Shown here: positions 8,407 to 17,292 of the stretch, one piece after another
Numbering within the stretch: position 1 is the first letter of the stretch
Layout of the letters: each line of letters begins with the position of its first letter
Assembly (NCBI RefSeq): GCF_001399455.2
Contig: NZ_LLEI02000015.1
Span: forward strand, 55,708-119,707
Source: Vibrio bivalvicida
GTDB lineage: Bacteria > Pseudomonadota > Gammaproteobacteria > Enterobacterales > Vibrionaceae
Reading direction: 5' to 3'
Length of the DNA: 64,000 bases
Notes under the pieces: model-generated
Databases searched by the model: none
Seen by the model: the letters and a program-made list of their open reading frames with translations, nothing else
What the model was told of the DNA's origin: nothing
Position numbers and translations under genes: made by a program

Positions 8407-10126
8407 TGTTTGAATCCTTTAATTTTGGATACTCTAAATATACTTCACAACCTAAGTTTGGGGTTGTCGAAATTTTCAATTGTCCTTTTAGCCTAGATGC
8501 TCTTTCTTGCATTATGCTTAGACCATAGTGGTTCGCTTTTTCCACAGTAGAATCAAAGCCTATACCATCATCTCGGACAGCAACTTTGATATGAGTATCA
8601 CTTTCGTTGCACTCTATAGATATCGTCTCGGCTTTTGCATGTTTGATCGCATTAGTCGTAGCTTCACGGATCAATTGCAGCAAATGCACTTGCTGATTAG
8701 TATCGAGCTCGATTGAAGAAAGCTCATTTGTTAGTTTAATTTCAGCATCTGTCTGATCAGATAGCTGTTCTGTCATTGTATGTAGAGCCGAGCCAAAACT
8801 GCCTTCTTTTATAGACAGTCTAAATGTCGTCAGCAGCTCTCTAAGCTGTGTATAGGCAGCCGACAAACCAGTATCAAGCTCAGTTAATACAGGTGTCGTT
8901 TTAGCAAGCTCAGGCGAGTCTGGGATTTTTTTCACCCCTCTCTTTAAAATAGAAACCTGAATTTTCAAATAAGAGAGTGCTTGGGCTAATGAGTCGTGTA
9001 GTTCACGGGCGATAGTCGCTCTCTCTTCCATGACTAGAAGCTGCTCTGCTTGCCTCTGCGCCTGATTGTAATATACCGCACGCGATAAAATTTGTACAAA
9101 ATTGTCGATCAATGCTTGATCTGGGCACGGTAGAGAGACTTTCCAGTACAAGGTACCTAATTTAACGCCATCAAGCGACAAGGTTTGGCTTTGGCACTGC
9201 TTGGTACACTTTTTACAACCTTCGCCTTCTGTCAATAATATTGCTCTTTCCCCAGGTTCATTAATTTCAAGACGTACGGAAGATATGCCCTCTAGGCTCG
9301 CGATATGCTTTAGAATGGCGGAAAAGTTATCTTGAGTGATACGAGAGACCGTAAGCTCTTGAGATGACTGGTAAAGCACTCGCAACGAATCATTGGCATG
9401 CTGAAGCTTCTGGGTTTTTTCATTTACCGCCTGCTCTAGCCCGCGATAAAGGTTGCCGAGATCACGGGCCATGTTATTGAACGCCTTAGACAGAATACCC
9501 ATTTCATTTTCGCTATCTATATTTAGTTCGACATTAAATGAACGTGATTGGATCTGTTCGCTGGCGATAACGAGTGAATTTAACGGCTTAACGATATGCT
9601 TACGAGTGTAGTGAACAATAAAAATACTGATCAAAAGAACACCGCCGAGTCCCAAGCCACCTACCCAGGCCAAAGATATGAGTTTTTTCTCAGAATAGTC
9701 TTGCAGCTTAAATACAAAAGAATCGATTTGATTTACAAATCCCGCGACCAAAACAAGATAGCGTTCTCTTTGTTCACTTCGTAATAGATGCTTTAGTTCA
9801 TGCCAACGTACAATTAATCGGTAATAGTCATGTGTAATGTCTTCAGGAACAGCCCAGTTTTGTAACGCTTTCATTGAATCAGAATAGATTGAGCGCTCAA
9901 ACTGAGTGATGTGATACGAATAGTCTACAGACTGGGATTGAATATCATGGGCAAGTCGATAGCTTTGCATGCGCATTGAGCCTGCAACATTTACCGCCTC
10001 AGCGTCGTTCAAACTCGATGCCAGAGTGAAAATTGCGAACCCTGTCGTCGTTACCGAAAGAAGCAAAATCAACACCATTGCTTTGGCGACAGTTGTGGTT
10101 ACAGAGCTTTTCACATTTTTTAACAC
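8393..10126 (-). CDS. narQ: Nitrate/nitrite sensor histidine kinase NarQ
   Basis: This 577-residue kinase has an N-terminal transmembrane helix and a periplasmic four-helix sensor with the P-box NVAGSMRMQSYRL, whose Arg52 should bind nitrate. A second membrane helix (about 152-172), HAMP, signalling helix and GAF-like region follow. Next are the HisKA_3 domain with His377 (ERATIARELHDSLAQ) and an HATPase (REATTNAIKHAKAE, VRDDGIGFD). A cysteine cluster C304-x2-C307-x3-C311 sits in the central module, as in other NarQ/NarX proteins. Its start faces the nap operon across a 243-base control region. Confidence 0.93.
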   Translation of the reverse strand: MLKNVKSSVTTTVAKAMVLILLLSVTTTGFAIFTLASSLNDAEAVNVAGSMRMQSYRLAHDIQSQSVDYSYHITQFERSIYSDSMKALQNWAVPEDITHDYYRLIVRWHELKHLLRSEQRERYLVLVAGFVNQIDSFVFKLQDYSEKKLISLAWVGGLGLGGVLLISIFIVHYTRKHIVKPLNSLVIASEQIQSRSFNVELNIDSENEMGILSKAFNNMARDLGNLYRGLEQAVNEKTQKLQHANDSLRVLYQSSQELTVSRITQDNFSAILKHIASLEGISSVRLEINEPGERAILLTEGEGCKKCTKQCQSQTLSLDGVKLGTLYWKVSLPCPDQALIDNFVQILSRAVYYNQAQRQAEQLLVMEERATIARELHDSLAQALSYLKIQVSILKRGVKKIPDSPELAKTTPVLTELDTGLSAAYTQLRELLTTFRLSIKEGSFGSALHTMTEQLSDQTDAEIKLTNELSSIELDTNQQVHLLQLIREATTNAIKHAKAETISIECNESDTHIKVAVRDDGIGFDSTVEKANHYGLSIMQERASRLKGQLKISTTPNLGCEVYLEYPKLKDSNIDRI

Positions 10127-10221
10127 GGGTAGGTTACAACCTTTAATAGAAAATCGGTGATTAGATACTAAGCTTATTACTAATTAAGATGACAATATGT
10201 GATCACTTACGCGTAAGTTTA

Positions 10222-10235
10222 TTGATCTAAAACAA
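10222..10235 (+). promoter_or_regulatory. FNR-like box of the nap operon
   Basis: TTGAT-CTAA-AACAA matches the FNR consensus in 9 of 10 positions. It lies 22 bases upstream of the NarP palindrome, in the same order as in E. coli napF, where FNR binds upstream of NarP. With a start site near 10300 it would be centred at about -72. Confidence 0.65.
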
Positions 10236-10249
10236 CTTTAAATGCCAAT

Positions 10250-10265
10250 TACCCCCTTGGGGGTA
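10250..10265. promoter_or_regulatory. NarP 7-2-7 binding site of the nap operon
   Basis: TACCCCC-TT-GGGGGTA is a perfect inverted repeat of two heptamers separated by two bases, the arrangement NarP requires (heptamer consensus TACYYMT). Its centre lies about 42-43 bases before the start site predicted from the -10 at 10288, as expected for an activator site. Confidence 0.75.
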
Positions 10266-10287
10266 TTTATACGAATATGTCAAAAAC

Positions 10288-10293
10288 TACAAT
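10288..10293 (+). promoter_or_regulatory. Probable -10 element of the nap promoter
   Basis: TACAAT matches TATAAT in five of six positions. No good -35 stands upstream; that place is taken by the NarP site, as is usual for activator-dependent promoters. The leader to the napF start would be about 70 bases. Confidence 0.5.
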
Positions 10294-10369
10294 TTATGTA
10301 AGGGCAAATTACAAGTTATGAACAGTTATTTAGCCATAAAAACAATATCTAACAAAACTGGGTAGCGAA

Positions 10370-10852
10370 GTGGTAGACCTTTCTAAAAGACGCCTTTTTT
10401 CAAAACGTCTCGCTGACGATAACACTATTCGCCTGCCATGGCTTATTAACAGTAACACTTTCACTGACATGTGCACGCGATGTGGCAAATGCAGTGAAGT
10501 ATGCGAAACGAATATAATTATTAAAGGCGATGGTGGTTTTCCTCAAGTCGACTTTGCTCAAGGTGAATGCACATTTTGCTATCAATGTGCCGACGTGTGC
10601 CCTGAGCCATTGTTTAAAGATGAAATCGCTCCCCCTTGGAATGCAAAGGCTTCAATAGAAGGAAGCTGCCTGGCAAAGCAAAATGTTGAATGCCGTAGCT
10701 GTGGTGATATGTGTGACACCATGGCAATAAAATTCAGATTAGAAATCGGCAAAGTCGCACAACCAAAATTAGAACTTGATGAATGTACAGGGTGTGGCGC
10801 ATGCGTTGCAGTTTGCCCTACTTCATCCATCAATGTGAGCAATTTAGTTTAA
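10370..10852 (+). CDS. napF: Ferredoxin-type protein NapF
   Basis: This 160-residue cytoplasmic iron-sulfur protein has cysteine motifs CTRCGKCSEVC, CTFCYQCADVC, CRSCGDMC and CTGCGACVAVC, enough for up to four [4Fe-4S] clusters. NapF is thought to help mature NapA before export. The start is a GTG at 10370. It is the first gene of the operon, and napD follows after 14 bases. Confidence 0.95.
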   Translation: MVDLSKRRLFSKRLADDNTIRLPWLINSNTFTDMCTRCGKCSEVCETNIIIKGDGGFPQVDFAQGECTFCYQCADVCPEPLFKDEIAPPWNAKASIEGSCLAKQNVECRSCGDMCDTMAIKFRLEIGKVAQPKLELDECTGCGACVAVCPTSSINVSNLV

Positions 10853-10866
10853 TACGGAAGAAGTTT

Positions 10867-11181
10867 ATGTCACTGAATGAAGTGCACATTTCGAGTTTGG
10901 TCGTACATTGTTCGCCTGAACACCTCAACGAAGTGAAAGCTGAGATAGAAAAGAATGATAACGCAGAAATCTACGGTGATAGTCCGGAAGGAAAAATCGT
11001 AGTGGTGTTGGAAACTCAAAATCAGGGCTTTATCACCGATACGATCGAAACCATCAATAACCTCCCGAATGTGTTAAGCACAGCTTTGGTTTATCACCAA
11101 ATCGAAACTGGGCTTGAAGATGATGAATCACAAAATAACAACACTGGAACTCAATATTCCCAAACCGAGGGTGAAGTATGA
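10867..11181 (+). CDS. napD: NapA maturation chaperone NapD
   Basis: This 104-residue protein of the NapD family ([37 protein letters not shown]) binds the Tat signal peptide of NapA and holds it back until cofactors are inserted. The ATG at 10867 was chosen over an upstream in-frame extension because it begins the conserved domain just after napF. Its stop overlaps the napA start (ATGA, 11178-11181). The acidic, Gln/Asn-rich C-terminal tail is probably disordered. Confidence 0.95.
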   Translation: MSLNEVHISSLVVHCSPEHLNEVKAEIEKNDNAEIYGDSPEGKIVVVLETQNQGFITDTIETINNLPNVLSTALVYHQIETGLEDDESQNNNTGTQYSQTEGEV

Positions 11182-13667
11182 AGATGACAAGACGAGCGTT
11201 TGTTAAAGCAAACGCAGCAGCATCAGCAGCAGCGGTTGCAGGCATCACCTTGCCTGCGTCTGCTACTAATCTGATCGCGAGCTCAGACCAAACAAAAATC
11301 ACGTGGGACAAAGCACCTTGTCGCTTCTGTGGTACTGGCTGTTCAGTTCTTGTAGGTACGCAAAACGGCAAAGTCGTAGCGACGCAAGGTGACCCAGAGG
11401 CACCAGTAAATAAGGGCCTAAACTGTATCAAAGGCTACTTCTTATCAAAAATCATGTATGGTCAAGACCGTTTGACTCAACCACTTCTTCGAATGAAGGA
11501 CGGTAAGTACGACAAGGAAGGTGACTTCACTCCAGTGTCTTGGGATGTCGCATTTGACACTATGGCAGACAAGTGGAAAGAAGCGCTTAAGAAACAAGGA
11601 CCTTCTGGTGTTGGGATGTTTGGTTCAGGCCAATGGACTGTCATGGAAGGTTATGCTGCTGCAAAAATGATGAAAGCAGGTTTCCGCTCAAACAACATCG
11701 ACCCTAATGCTCGTCACTGTATGGCATCAGCGGTTGGTGCATTTATGCGTACCTTCGGTATTGATGAGCCAATGGGTTGTTACGATGACTTCGAAAATGC
11801 GGACTCTTTCGTACTTTGGGGTTCAAACATGGCTGAAATGCACCCAGTACTTTGGACTCGTGTTACAGACCGTCGTTTAAGTCACCCTCACGTTAAGGTA
11901 AATGTACTCTCTACCTACTACCACCGCTCTTTTGAGTTGGCAGACGAAGGCTATATTTTCGAGCCTCAGACAGATTTGGCAATCGCTAACTTCATTGCAA
12001 ACTACATCATCGAAAACGATGCAGTTAACTGGGACTTCGTTAACAAGCACACCAATTTCAAGCAAACTGCAACTGACATCGGCTATGGCCTTCGCGACGA
12101 TGACCCACTACAAAAAGCAGCGGCTAACCCTAACTCAGGAAAAATGTCTTCGATCTCTTTTGAGGAATACAAGAAATCAGTTGCGCCGTACACTCTAGAG
12201 AAGGCATCTGAAATGTCAGGTGTATCGAAAGAAAAACTAATAGAGCTTGCTAAGCAATACGCTGATCCAAAGACTAAAGTTATGTCTCTTTGGACTATGG
12301 GTATGAACCAACATACTCGCGGTGTATGGATGAACAGCTTGATTTACAACATCCATCTATTGACAGGTAAGATTTCGACTCCTGGTAACAGCCCATTCTC
12401 ACTAACAGGTCAGCCTTCAGCATGTGGTACAGCTCGTGAAGTGGGTACGTTTGCACACCGCCTACCAGCAGATATGGTCGTTGCAAACCCTAAACACCGT
12501 AAAGTTGCAGAGAAGATTTGGAACATTCCTGATGGTGTTATTCCACCAAAACCAGGTTACCACGCGGTTCTTCAAGACCGTATGCTCAAAGACGGTAAAC
12601 TAAACGCTTACTGGGTAATGTGTAACAACAACATGCAAGCAGGTCCAAATATCAATGGCGAACGTTTGCCGGGTTACCGTAACCCAGAAAACTTTATCGT
12701 TTGTTCTGACCCATACCCAACAGCGACTGCACAAGCTGCGGACCTTGTCCTTCCTACAGCAATGTGGATCGAGAAAGAAGGTGCTTACGGTAACGCAGAA
12801 CGTCGTACTCAAGCTTGGTATCAACAAGTGGGCACTGTTGGAGAAGCGAAATCCGACTTATGGCAGGTAATGGAGTTCTCAAAACGCTTCAAGATGGAAG
12901 AAGTTTGGACTGAAGAGCAGCTTGCACAAGCACCTCAGTACCGAGGCAAAACCATGTACGACATGCTATTCGCAAACGGTGTGATTAATAAATACCCTAT
13001 CGAAGAATCTCGAGAGCTAAACGATGACGCGCACCACTTCGGTTACTACGTGCAGAAAGGCCTATTCGAAGAGTATGCGACTTTCGGCCGCGGTAAAGCA
13101 CACGACTTGGCACCATATGATGTTTACCACCAGGTTCGAGGTCTTCGCTGGCCTGTCGTAGATGGAAAAGAAACCCTATGGCGCTATAAAGAAGGCTCAG
13201 ATCCATATGCTAAAACGGGTTCTGATTGGGACTTCTACGGTAAACCAGATGGTAAAGCGTGGATCATTTCAGCACCATATGAAGCGCCACCTGAGGTTCC
13301 AGATTCTGAATATGATATGTGGCTATGTACTGGTCGTGTTCTTGAGCACTGGCATACCGGCACGATGACTCGTCGTGTACCTGAGCTATACAAAGCGGTA
13401 CCTGATGCAGTGGTCTACATTCACCCTGCTGACGCAAAAGCTCGCGGCGTACGACGCGGTGAAGAGGTTCTTATTGAGAACCAACGTGGTGAAGTTCGCG
13501 TTCGCGTTGAGACACGTGGCCGTAACCGTCCACCTGAAGGCTTGGTATTCGTACCATTCTTTGACGCACGTATTCTGATTAACAAGTTGATTCTTGATGC
13601 GACTGACCCGCTTTCTAAACAGACAGACTTCAAGAAGTGTCCAGTTAAGATCACTAAGATCGCTTAA
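11178..13667 (+). CDS. napA: Periplasmic nitrate reductase catalytic subunit NapA
   Basis: This 829-residue enzyme reduces nitrate to nitrite in the periplasm. It opens with a twin-arginine signal peptide ([20 protein letters not shown]). A [4Fe-4S] motif follows (CRFCGTGC plus the later Cys of KGLNCIKGY). The molybdenum-ligating Cys lies in [17 protein letters not shown]. Residues throughout are typical of bis-MGD oxidoreductases ([55 protein letters not shown]). Length equals that of Vibrio NapA. It is translated with napD and needs NapB and NapC for electrons. Confidence 0.98.
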   Translation: MKMTRRAFVKANAAASAAAVAGITLPASATNLIASSDQTKITWDKAPCRFCGTGCSVLVGTQNGKVVATQGDPEAPVNKGLNCIKGYFLSKIMYGQDRLTQPLLRMKDGKYDKEGDFTPVSWDVAFDTMADKWKEALKKQGPSGVGMFGSGQWTVMEGYAAAKMMKAGFRSNNIDPNARHCMASAVGAFMRTFGIDEPMGCYDDFENADSFVLWGSNMAEMHPVLWTRVTDRRLSHPHVKVNVLSTYYHRSFELADEGYIFEPQTDLAIANFIANYIIENDAVNWDFVNKHTNFKQTATDIGYGLRDDDPLQKAAANPNSGKMSSISFEEYKKSVAPYTLEKASEMSGVSKEKLIELAKQYADPKTKVMSLWTMGMNQHTRGVWMNSLIYNIHLLTGKISTPGNSPFSLTGQPSACGTAREVGTFAHRLPADMVVANPKHRKVAEKIWNIPDGVIPPKPGYHAVLQDRMLKDGKLNAYWVMCNNNMQAGPNINGERLPGYRNPENFIVCSDPYPTATAQAADLVLPTAMWIEKEGAYGNAERRTQAWYQQVGTVGEAKSDLWQVMEFSKRFKMEEVWTEEQLAQAPQYRGKTMYDMLFANGVINKYPIEESRELNDDAHHFGYYVQKGLFEEYATFGRGKAHDLAPYDVYHQVRGLRWPVVDGKETLWRYKEGSDPYAKTGSDWDFYGKPDGKAWIISAPYEAPPEVPDSEYDMWLCTGRVLEHWHTGTMTRRVPELYKAVPDAVVYIHPADAKARGVRRGEEVLIENQRGEVRVRVETRGRNRPPEGLVFVPFFDARILINKLILDATDPLSKQTDFKKCPVKITKIA

Positions 13668-13679
13668 TTATGAATGCTC

Positions 13680-13703
13680 TGGCCGCCCTATTTAGGGTGG
13701 TCA
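13680..13703 (+). other. Intercistronic hairpin between napA and napB
   Basis: A stem of about 10 bp (TGGCCGCCCT/AGGGTGGTCA, two G-U pairs, loop ATTT) lies in the 72-base gap. No T run follows, so it is more likely an mRNA stability or processing element protecting napA mRNA than a terminator. Confidence 0.5.
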
Positions 13704-13739
13704 GAATCAAGAATTTAGCCATTAGGCGGAGAATTAATA

Positions 13740-14195
13740 ATGAAGAAATTTCTAATTGCACTTTTATCTGTCGGTGCTCTAGTAAGTGGAACTGCTGTAG
13801 CTGAACTGGAAAATCCAGGCGGTATTGGTGGTCTTGAATCACTACGTGGAGCAAGTGAACTTGAAGCGACACGCTCAGCTGATGACTTTAAAAAGTACCC
13901 ACGTGAGCAGGTTTTAGACAGTAGCTTTGTTTACCAGCCACCTCTAATACCACATAACATTCGTAGCTATGAAGTATCTTTGAACGCGAACAAGTGTCTA
14001 TCGTGTCACAGTTGGAAAAACGCCAAAGAGATGGGCGCGACGAAGATCAGTGTAACCCACTATGTTAACCGTGAAGACGCTGTTCTTGCTGATATGTCTC
14101 CTCGTCGTTACTTCTGTCTTCAGTGTCACGTACCTCAAGCAAACGCAAAACCTTTAATCGAGAACGATTTCAAGAGTGTGGATGCGCTTAAGTAA
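13740..14195 (+). CDS. napB: Diheme cytochrome c NapB
   Basis: This is a 151-residue periplasmic electron-transfer subunit. It has a Sec signal peptide (MKKFLIALLSVGALVSGTAVA) and two c-type heme motifs, CLSCH and CLQCH. NapB proteins are about 150 residues with two hemes and give electrons to NapA. A good ribosome-binding site (GGCGGAG) precedes the ATG. The gap from napA contains the hairpin described above. Confidence 0.97.
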   Translation: MKKFLIALLSVGALVSGTAVAELENPGGIGGLESLRGASELEATRSADDFKKYPREQVLDSSFVYQPPLIPHNIRSYEVSLNANKCLSCHSWKNAKEMGATKISVTHYVNREDAVLADMSPRRYFCLQCHVPQANAKPLIENDFKSVDALK

Positions 14196-14221
14196 TCACG
14201 TGAGTAAATAAGAGGTTATCT

Positions 14222-14800
14222 ATGAAATTATTGAAAGCGTTTTGGAAGCGGTTAGCAAGCCCGAGTAAAGCTGCAGTCGGTGTGGTTTTATTCATGGGTT
14301 TCGCTGGCGGTCTTCTATTCTGGGGCGCATTTAACACGGGTATGGAAGCAACCAACTCTGAAGAGTTCTGTTCAGGTTGTCACGCTCCTATCGTTGCGGA
14401 AATTCAAGAAACGGTGCACTACTCTAATCGTTCTGGCGTACGAGCTATCTGTTCAGACTGTCACGTACCGCACGAGTGGACAGATAAGATCGTACGTAAA
14501 GTTCAAGCATCTAAAGAGCTGTTTGCACACTTTGTTACTAAGACTATTGATACGCCGGAGAAATTCCAAGAGCGTCGTGCTCACCTTGCAGAACGCGAGT
14601 GGGCGCGCTTGAAGAAGAATGACTCTCTCGAATGTCGTAACTGTCACCAGTTTGAGTACATGGATTTCTCTGAGCAAGGCTCAAGAAGTGCCAAGCAGCA
14701 CTCTACTGCGCTGGCGTCTGGTGAGAAAACCTGTGTAGACTGTCACAAAGGTATCGCGCATAAACTACCAGATATGCACGGCGTTAAAGGCTGGCAATAA
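14222..14800 (+). CDS. napC: Tetraheme quinol dehydrogenase NapC
   Basis: This 192-residue NapC/NirT-family protein has one N-terminal membrane anchor ([19 protein letters not shown]). Four heme motifs follow: CSGCH, CSDCH, CRNCH and CVDCH. It takes electrons from quinol in the inner membrane and passes them to NapB. No napGH genes are present, so NapC is the only visible quinol route in this operon. Confidence 0.97.
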   Translation: MKLLKAFWKRLASPSKAAVGVVLFMGFAGGLLFWGAFNTGMEATNSEEFCSGCHAPIVAEIQETVHYSNRSGVRAICSDCHVPHEWTDKIVRKVQASKELFAHFVTKTIDTPEKFQERRAHLAEREWARLKKNDSLECRNCHQFEYMDFSEQGSRSAKQHSTALASGEKTCVDCHKGIAHKLPDMHGVKGWQ

Positions 14801-14813
14801 GGAGCACTGAATA

Positions 14814-14951
14814 ATGAGTACTTTTGAATCGGTTATTTGGCATGTTCTTGGTTACAGCGCTATGCCTGTCATTATCTTGTCTGGTTTTGCAGTAGTAGCA
14901 GGCGTGTCTGTATGGCTATTGTCATTAGGTAAAGATAAAGAAGTGGAGTAA
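14814..14951 (+). CDS. Small single-pass membrane protein ending the nap operon
   Basis: This 45-codon ORF (MSTFESVIWHVLGYSAMPVI and 25 more residues) starts 13 bases after napC with a strong AAGGAG at 14799-14804. It has one central hydrophobic helix (about residues 17-38) and a charged tail GKDKEVE. The strong ribosome-binding site and position before the operon terminator make it a real gene. I recall a short uncharacterised family (TIGR02808-like) next to nap genes in vibrios, but the name is from memory. It is not obviously NapE. It may stabilise NapC or the membrane complex; this is speculation. Confidence 0.75.
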   Translation: MSTFESVIWHVLGYSAMPVIILSGFAVVAGVSVWLLSLGKDKEVE

Positions 14952-15026
14952 GCCGCTAGCCAAAAGGGCGACTCACCTTGCCCTTTCATTTCGGTCCAAT
15001 TTTGCCTATTTTGTATCGAACATAAA

Positions 15027-15058
15027 AAAGCCACCTTAGTTTTCGCAAAGGTGGCTTT
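15027..15058. terminator. Terminator between the nap operon and galE
   Basis: An 11-bp stem (AAAGCCACCTT/AAGGTGGCTTT, loop of ten bases) is flanked by A and T runs. It lies between convergent genes and can act in both directions. Confidence 0.85.
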
Positions 15059-15113
15059 GTCGTTTTTAGAACTTATACCAACCAGAATAAATATCTCGTC
15101 ATTCTTACTGGTA

Positions 15114-16127
15114 TTACTCTGGATAGCCGTTGGGGTTATTGGATTGCCAACGCCAAGTATCTTCAGTCATTTGCTCTAAACTGCGTACCGCCTGCCAATT
15201 AAGGTCTTGTTTCGCTTTTGCCGGATCTGCCCAACATTCAGCAATATCGCCCGGTCTGCGTTCAACCACTTTATAAGCAACGGTTTTACCCGATGCTTTT
15301 TCAAATGCTTTGACCATATCAAGAACGCTAGATCCATTACCTGTTCCTAGGTTGTAGATATGTAAACCTGAAGTTTGTCCAACTTTCTGCAAAGCAGCAA
15401 TATGACCATCAGATAGATCCATAACATGAATGTAATCACGTACTCCAGTACCATCCGGTGTCGGGTAATCATCACCAAATACAGATAGACACTCTCTGCG
15501 CCCTACTGCCACTTGCGAAACGAAAGGCATCAAGTTATTAGGAATGCCCTGAGGATCTTCACCTAACTCACCTGACGGATGTGATCCAACAGGATTAAAG
15601 TAGCGGAGCAAAGTAATACTCCAGTCTGGGTTGGCCTTTTGAAAGTCGGTCAAGCAATCTTCAACCATGAGCTTACTGCGACCATAAGGATTAGTTGCAC
15701 TTGTAGGAAAATCTTCACGAATAGGCACCGAGGCAGGATCACCATAAACCGTTGCAGACGAAGAAAAAACTAACGAGTGAACTTTAGCCTGTCGCATTGC
15801 ATCAACCAGAACCAGCGTACCATTTACATTGTTATCATAATACTCGAGTGGCTTTTCTACTGATTCCCCTACCGCTTTTAAGCCAGCGAAGTGGATGACG
15901 GCTTCAATGTTGTTTTGTTCCAATACGTCGACAATCTCTGATTTGTCACGAATGTCGCCGCGAATAAAGAGTGGTCTAAAACCCGTCACTTTCTCAATTC
16001 GATCTAACACTGAATGTTTACTATTGTATAGATTATCGAAAATGACAGGAGTCATGCCAGCCTCAATCATTTGGATGCAAGTATGGCTACCTATGTAACC
16101 CATTCCACCAGTTACTAATACGTTCAT
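15114..16127 (-). CDS. galE: UDP-glucose 4-epimerase GalE
   Basis: This 337-residue short-chain dehydrogenase-type epimerase interconverts UDP-glucose and UDP-galactose. The N-terminal NAD-binding loop is VTGGMGYIGSHT. The catalytic YxxxK is YGRSK (Tyr148, Lys152), with Ser in VFSSSATVYG. Sugar-nucleotide residues include TLLRYFNPVGSHPSG and VVERRPGDIAECWADP. Length matches GalE (338). No galKTM genes adjoin it, so here it may serve mainly surface polysaccharide synthesis. Confidence 0.96.
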   Translation of the reverse strand: MNVLVTGGMGYIGSHTCIQMIEAGMTPVIFDNLYNSKHSVLDRIEKVTGFRPLFIRGDIRDKSEIVDVLEQNNIEAVIHFAGLKAVGESVEKPLEYYDNNVNGTLVLVDAMRQAKVHSLVFSSSATVYGDPASVPIREDFPTSATNPYGRSKLMVEDCLTDFQKANPDWSITLLRYFNPVGSHPSGELGEDPQGIPNNLMPFVSQVAVGRRECLSVFGDDYPTPDGTGVRDYIHVMDLSDGHIAALQKVGQTSGLHIYNLGTGNGSSVLDMVKAFEKASGKTVAYKVVERRPGDIAECWADPAKAKQDLNWQAVRSLEQMTEDTWRWQSNNPNGYPE

Positions 16128-16187
16128 GTCACTAGCCTTGTAAAAACACGCTGTTATGCTAAGTCAATTAGATCCTAAGCGAAGCTC

Positions 16188-16355
16188 TTATGCTCTATCG
16201 AGTGCTCGCTCTTCACTTCTGATGACAAATCGACCTTTACCGTTTGTTTTCGCTGTATGTATTGCGGTATCCGCTGATTTTATCAGGGTTTCCGAATTGC
16301 TTTCTTGGCTCTCGCTGTACGAAGTATCAATGCTCTCACAAACAAAAAGCCGTTT
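16188..16355 (-). pseudogene. Remnant of a GGDEF-domain gene (C-terminal end)
   Basis: On the minus strand this stretch reads SIDTSYSESQESN, then SETLIKSADTAIHTAKTNGK and GRFVI, ending with a stop at 16188-16190. It matches the last about 40 residues of GGDEF domains (usual form: LLxxADxALYxAKxxGRNR). The frame closes upstream at 16356-16358. A neighbouring frame continues protein-like sequence (VQAAMVNGERSAE, HILGHKNGFLF), as expected from a frameshift. No GGDEF active site or start codon remains. I interpret it as the decayed 3' end of a diguanylate cyclase gene. Confidence 0.55.
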
Positions 16356-16539
16356 TTATGGCCCAGTATGTGGCGCTCCGCACTCCTCTCTCCATTGACC
16401 ATAGCCGCTTGAACTTGTGATAGCTCGATGGATTGAACTGTTTTTGTTAAATATTCATCAAATAATGAGTTAGATCACTGTTTAGTGCGGCTATTTGAAA
16501 CATCTTACTAAATGATTTGATTAGGGAAATTTGACGCCA
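16356..16539. other. Upstream region of pxpA
   Basis: Beyond the GGDEF remnant, this part has frameshifted protein-like codons up to about 16440 and then AT-rich sequence carrying the pxp promoter. No clear -35/-10 pair or operator stands out. An AGGGA at 16523-16527 is the only ribosome-binding candidate for pxpA. Confidence 0.4.
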
Positions 16540-17292
16540 ATGGAAAAACGTTCGATCAGTCTTAATTGTGATATGGGTGAGAGTTTCGGAGCGTGGAAAA
16601 TGGGTAACGACGACAGCGTGATGCCTTATATCCATATGGCTAATATCGCTTGTGGTTTTCACGCCTCAGACCCACAAGTAATGAATGAAACAATTAAACT
16701 TGCAATAAAACACGACGTCGAAATCGGCGCTCATCCAAGCTATCCCGATCTGCAAGGATTTGGACGGCGAAGTATCAAACTCACTGCTGATGAAATCACC
16801 AATATGCTCATTTATCAAGTTGGGGCGATTAAAGGACTCTGCGACAGCCACAACAAAGATCTAAGTTACGTTAAGCCACATGGCGCACTCTACAATGACA
16901 TGCTTAAGGATTTAGTTGTTTTTGAGTCTGTTGTTGATGCTGTCGCAAGTTTTGGGTTGCCCTTAATGACTCTTGCAATAGCCGATACCCAACCATACTT
17001 AGACATTGCTGATAGATATGACGTCCCACTGCTATTCGAGGCATTTGCGGATCGAAGTTACCAAGCAAATGGTTTCTTAGCGCCACGTGGACAACAAAAT
17101 GCTGTACTCAACAAACAAGAAGATATTCTCAACCAAGTATTACAAATTGCTCGCTACGGCAAGGTTCGTACTATTGACGGATTCTCTGTTGAATTAGAGG
17201 CTGATACCATTTGTGTACATGGTGATAACGAACAAGCAGTGAATGTAATCAAGCAAATTAGGGCCATGCTTGATAAGGAGAATCTTACTTAA
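16540..17292 (+). CDS. pxpA: 5-oxoprolinase subunit PxpA (LamB/YcsF family)
   Basis: This 250-residue protein matches the LamB/YcsF family (SLNCDMGESFGAWKMGND, NIACGFHASDPQVM, EIGAHPSYPDLQGFGRR, VKPHGALYND). PxpA works with PxpBC to open 5-oxoproline to glutamate using ATP, removing a toxic metabolite formed from glutamine. The ATG at 16540 is preferred over TTG 16531 because the TTG is only 3 bases from the ribosome-binding site. The stop shares a base with the pxpB start (TAATG at 17290). Confidence 0.93.
   Translation: MEKRSISLNCDMGESFGAWKMGNDDSVMPYIHMANIACGFHASDPQVMNETIKLAIKHDVEIGAHPSYPDLQGFGRRSIKLTADEITNMLIYQVGAIKGLCDSHNKDLSYVKPHGALYNDMLKDLVVFESVVDAVASFGLPLMTLAIADTQPYLDIADRYDVPLLFEAFADRSYQANGFLAPRGQQNAVLNKQEDILNQVLQIARYGKVRTIDGFSVELEADTICVHGDNEQAVNVIKQIRAMLDKENLT

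Noticed and set aside
10198..10216. Palindromes GTGATCAC and CTTACGCGTAAG as a CRP site
   Set aside because: The spacing does not fit TGTGA-N6-TCACA; they are two short unrelated palindromes.
10783..10866. Upstream extension of the NapD reading frame
   Set aside because: It lies in the end of napF and its translation does not belong to the NapD family.
16156..16398. 80-codon plus-strand ORF
   Set aside because: It is the shadow of the GGDEF remnant, which reads better on the minus strand.
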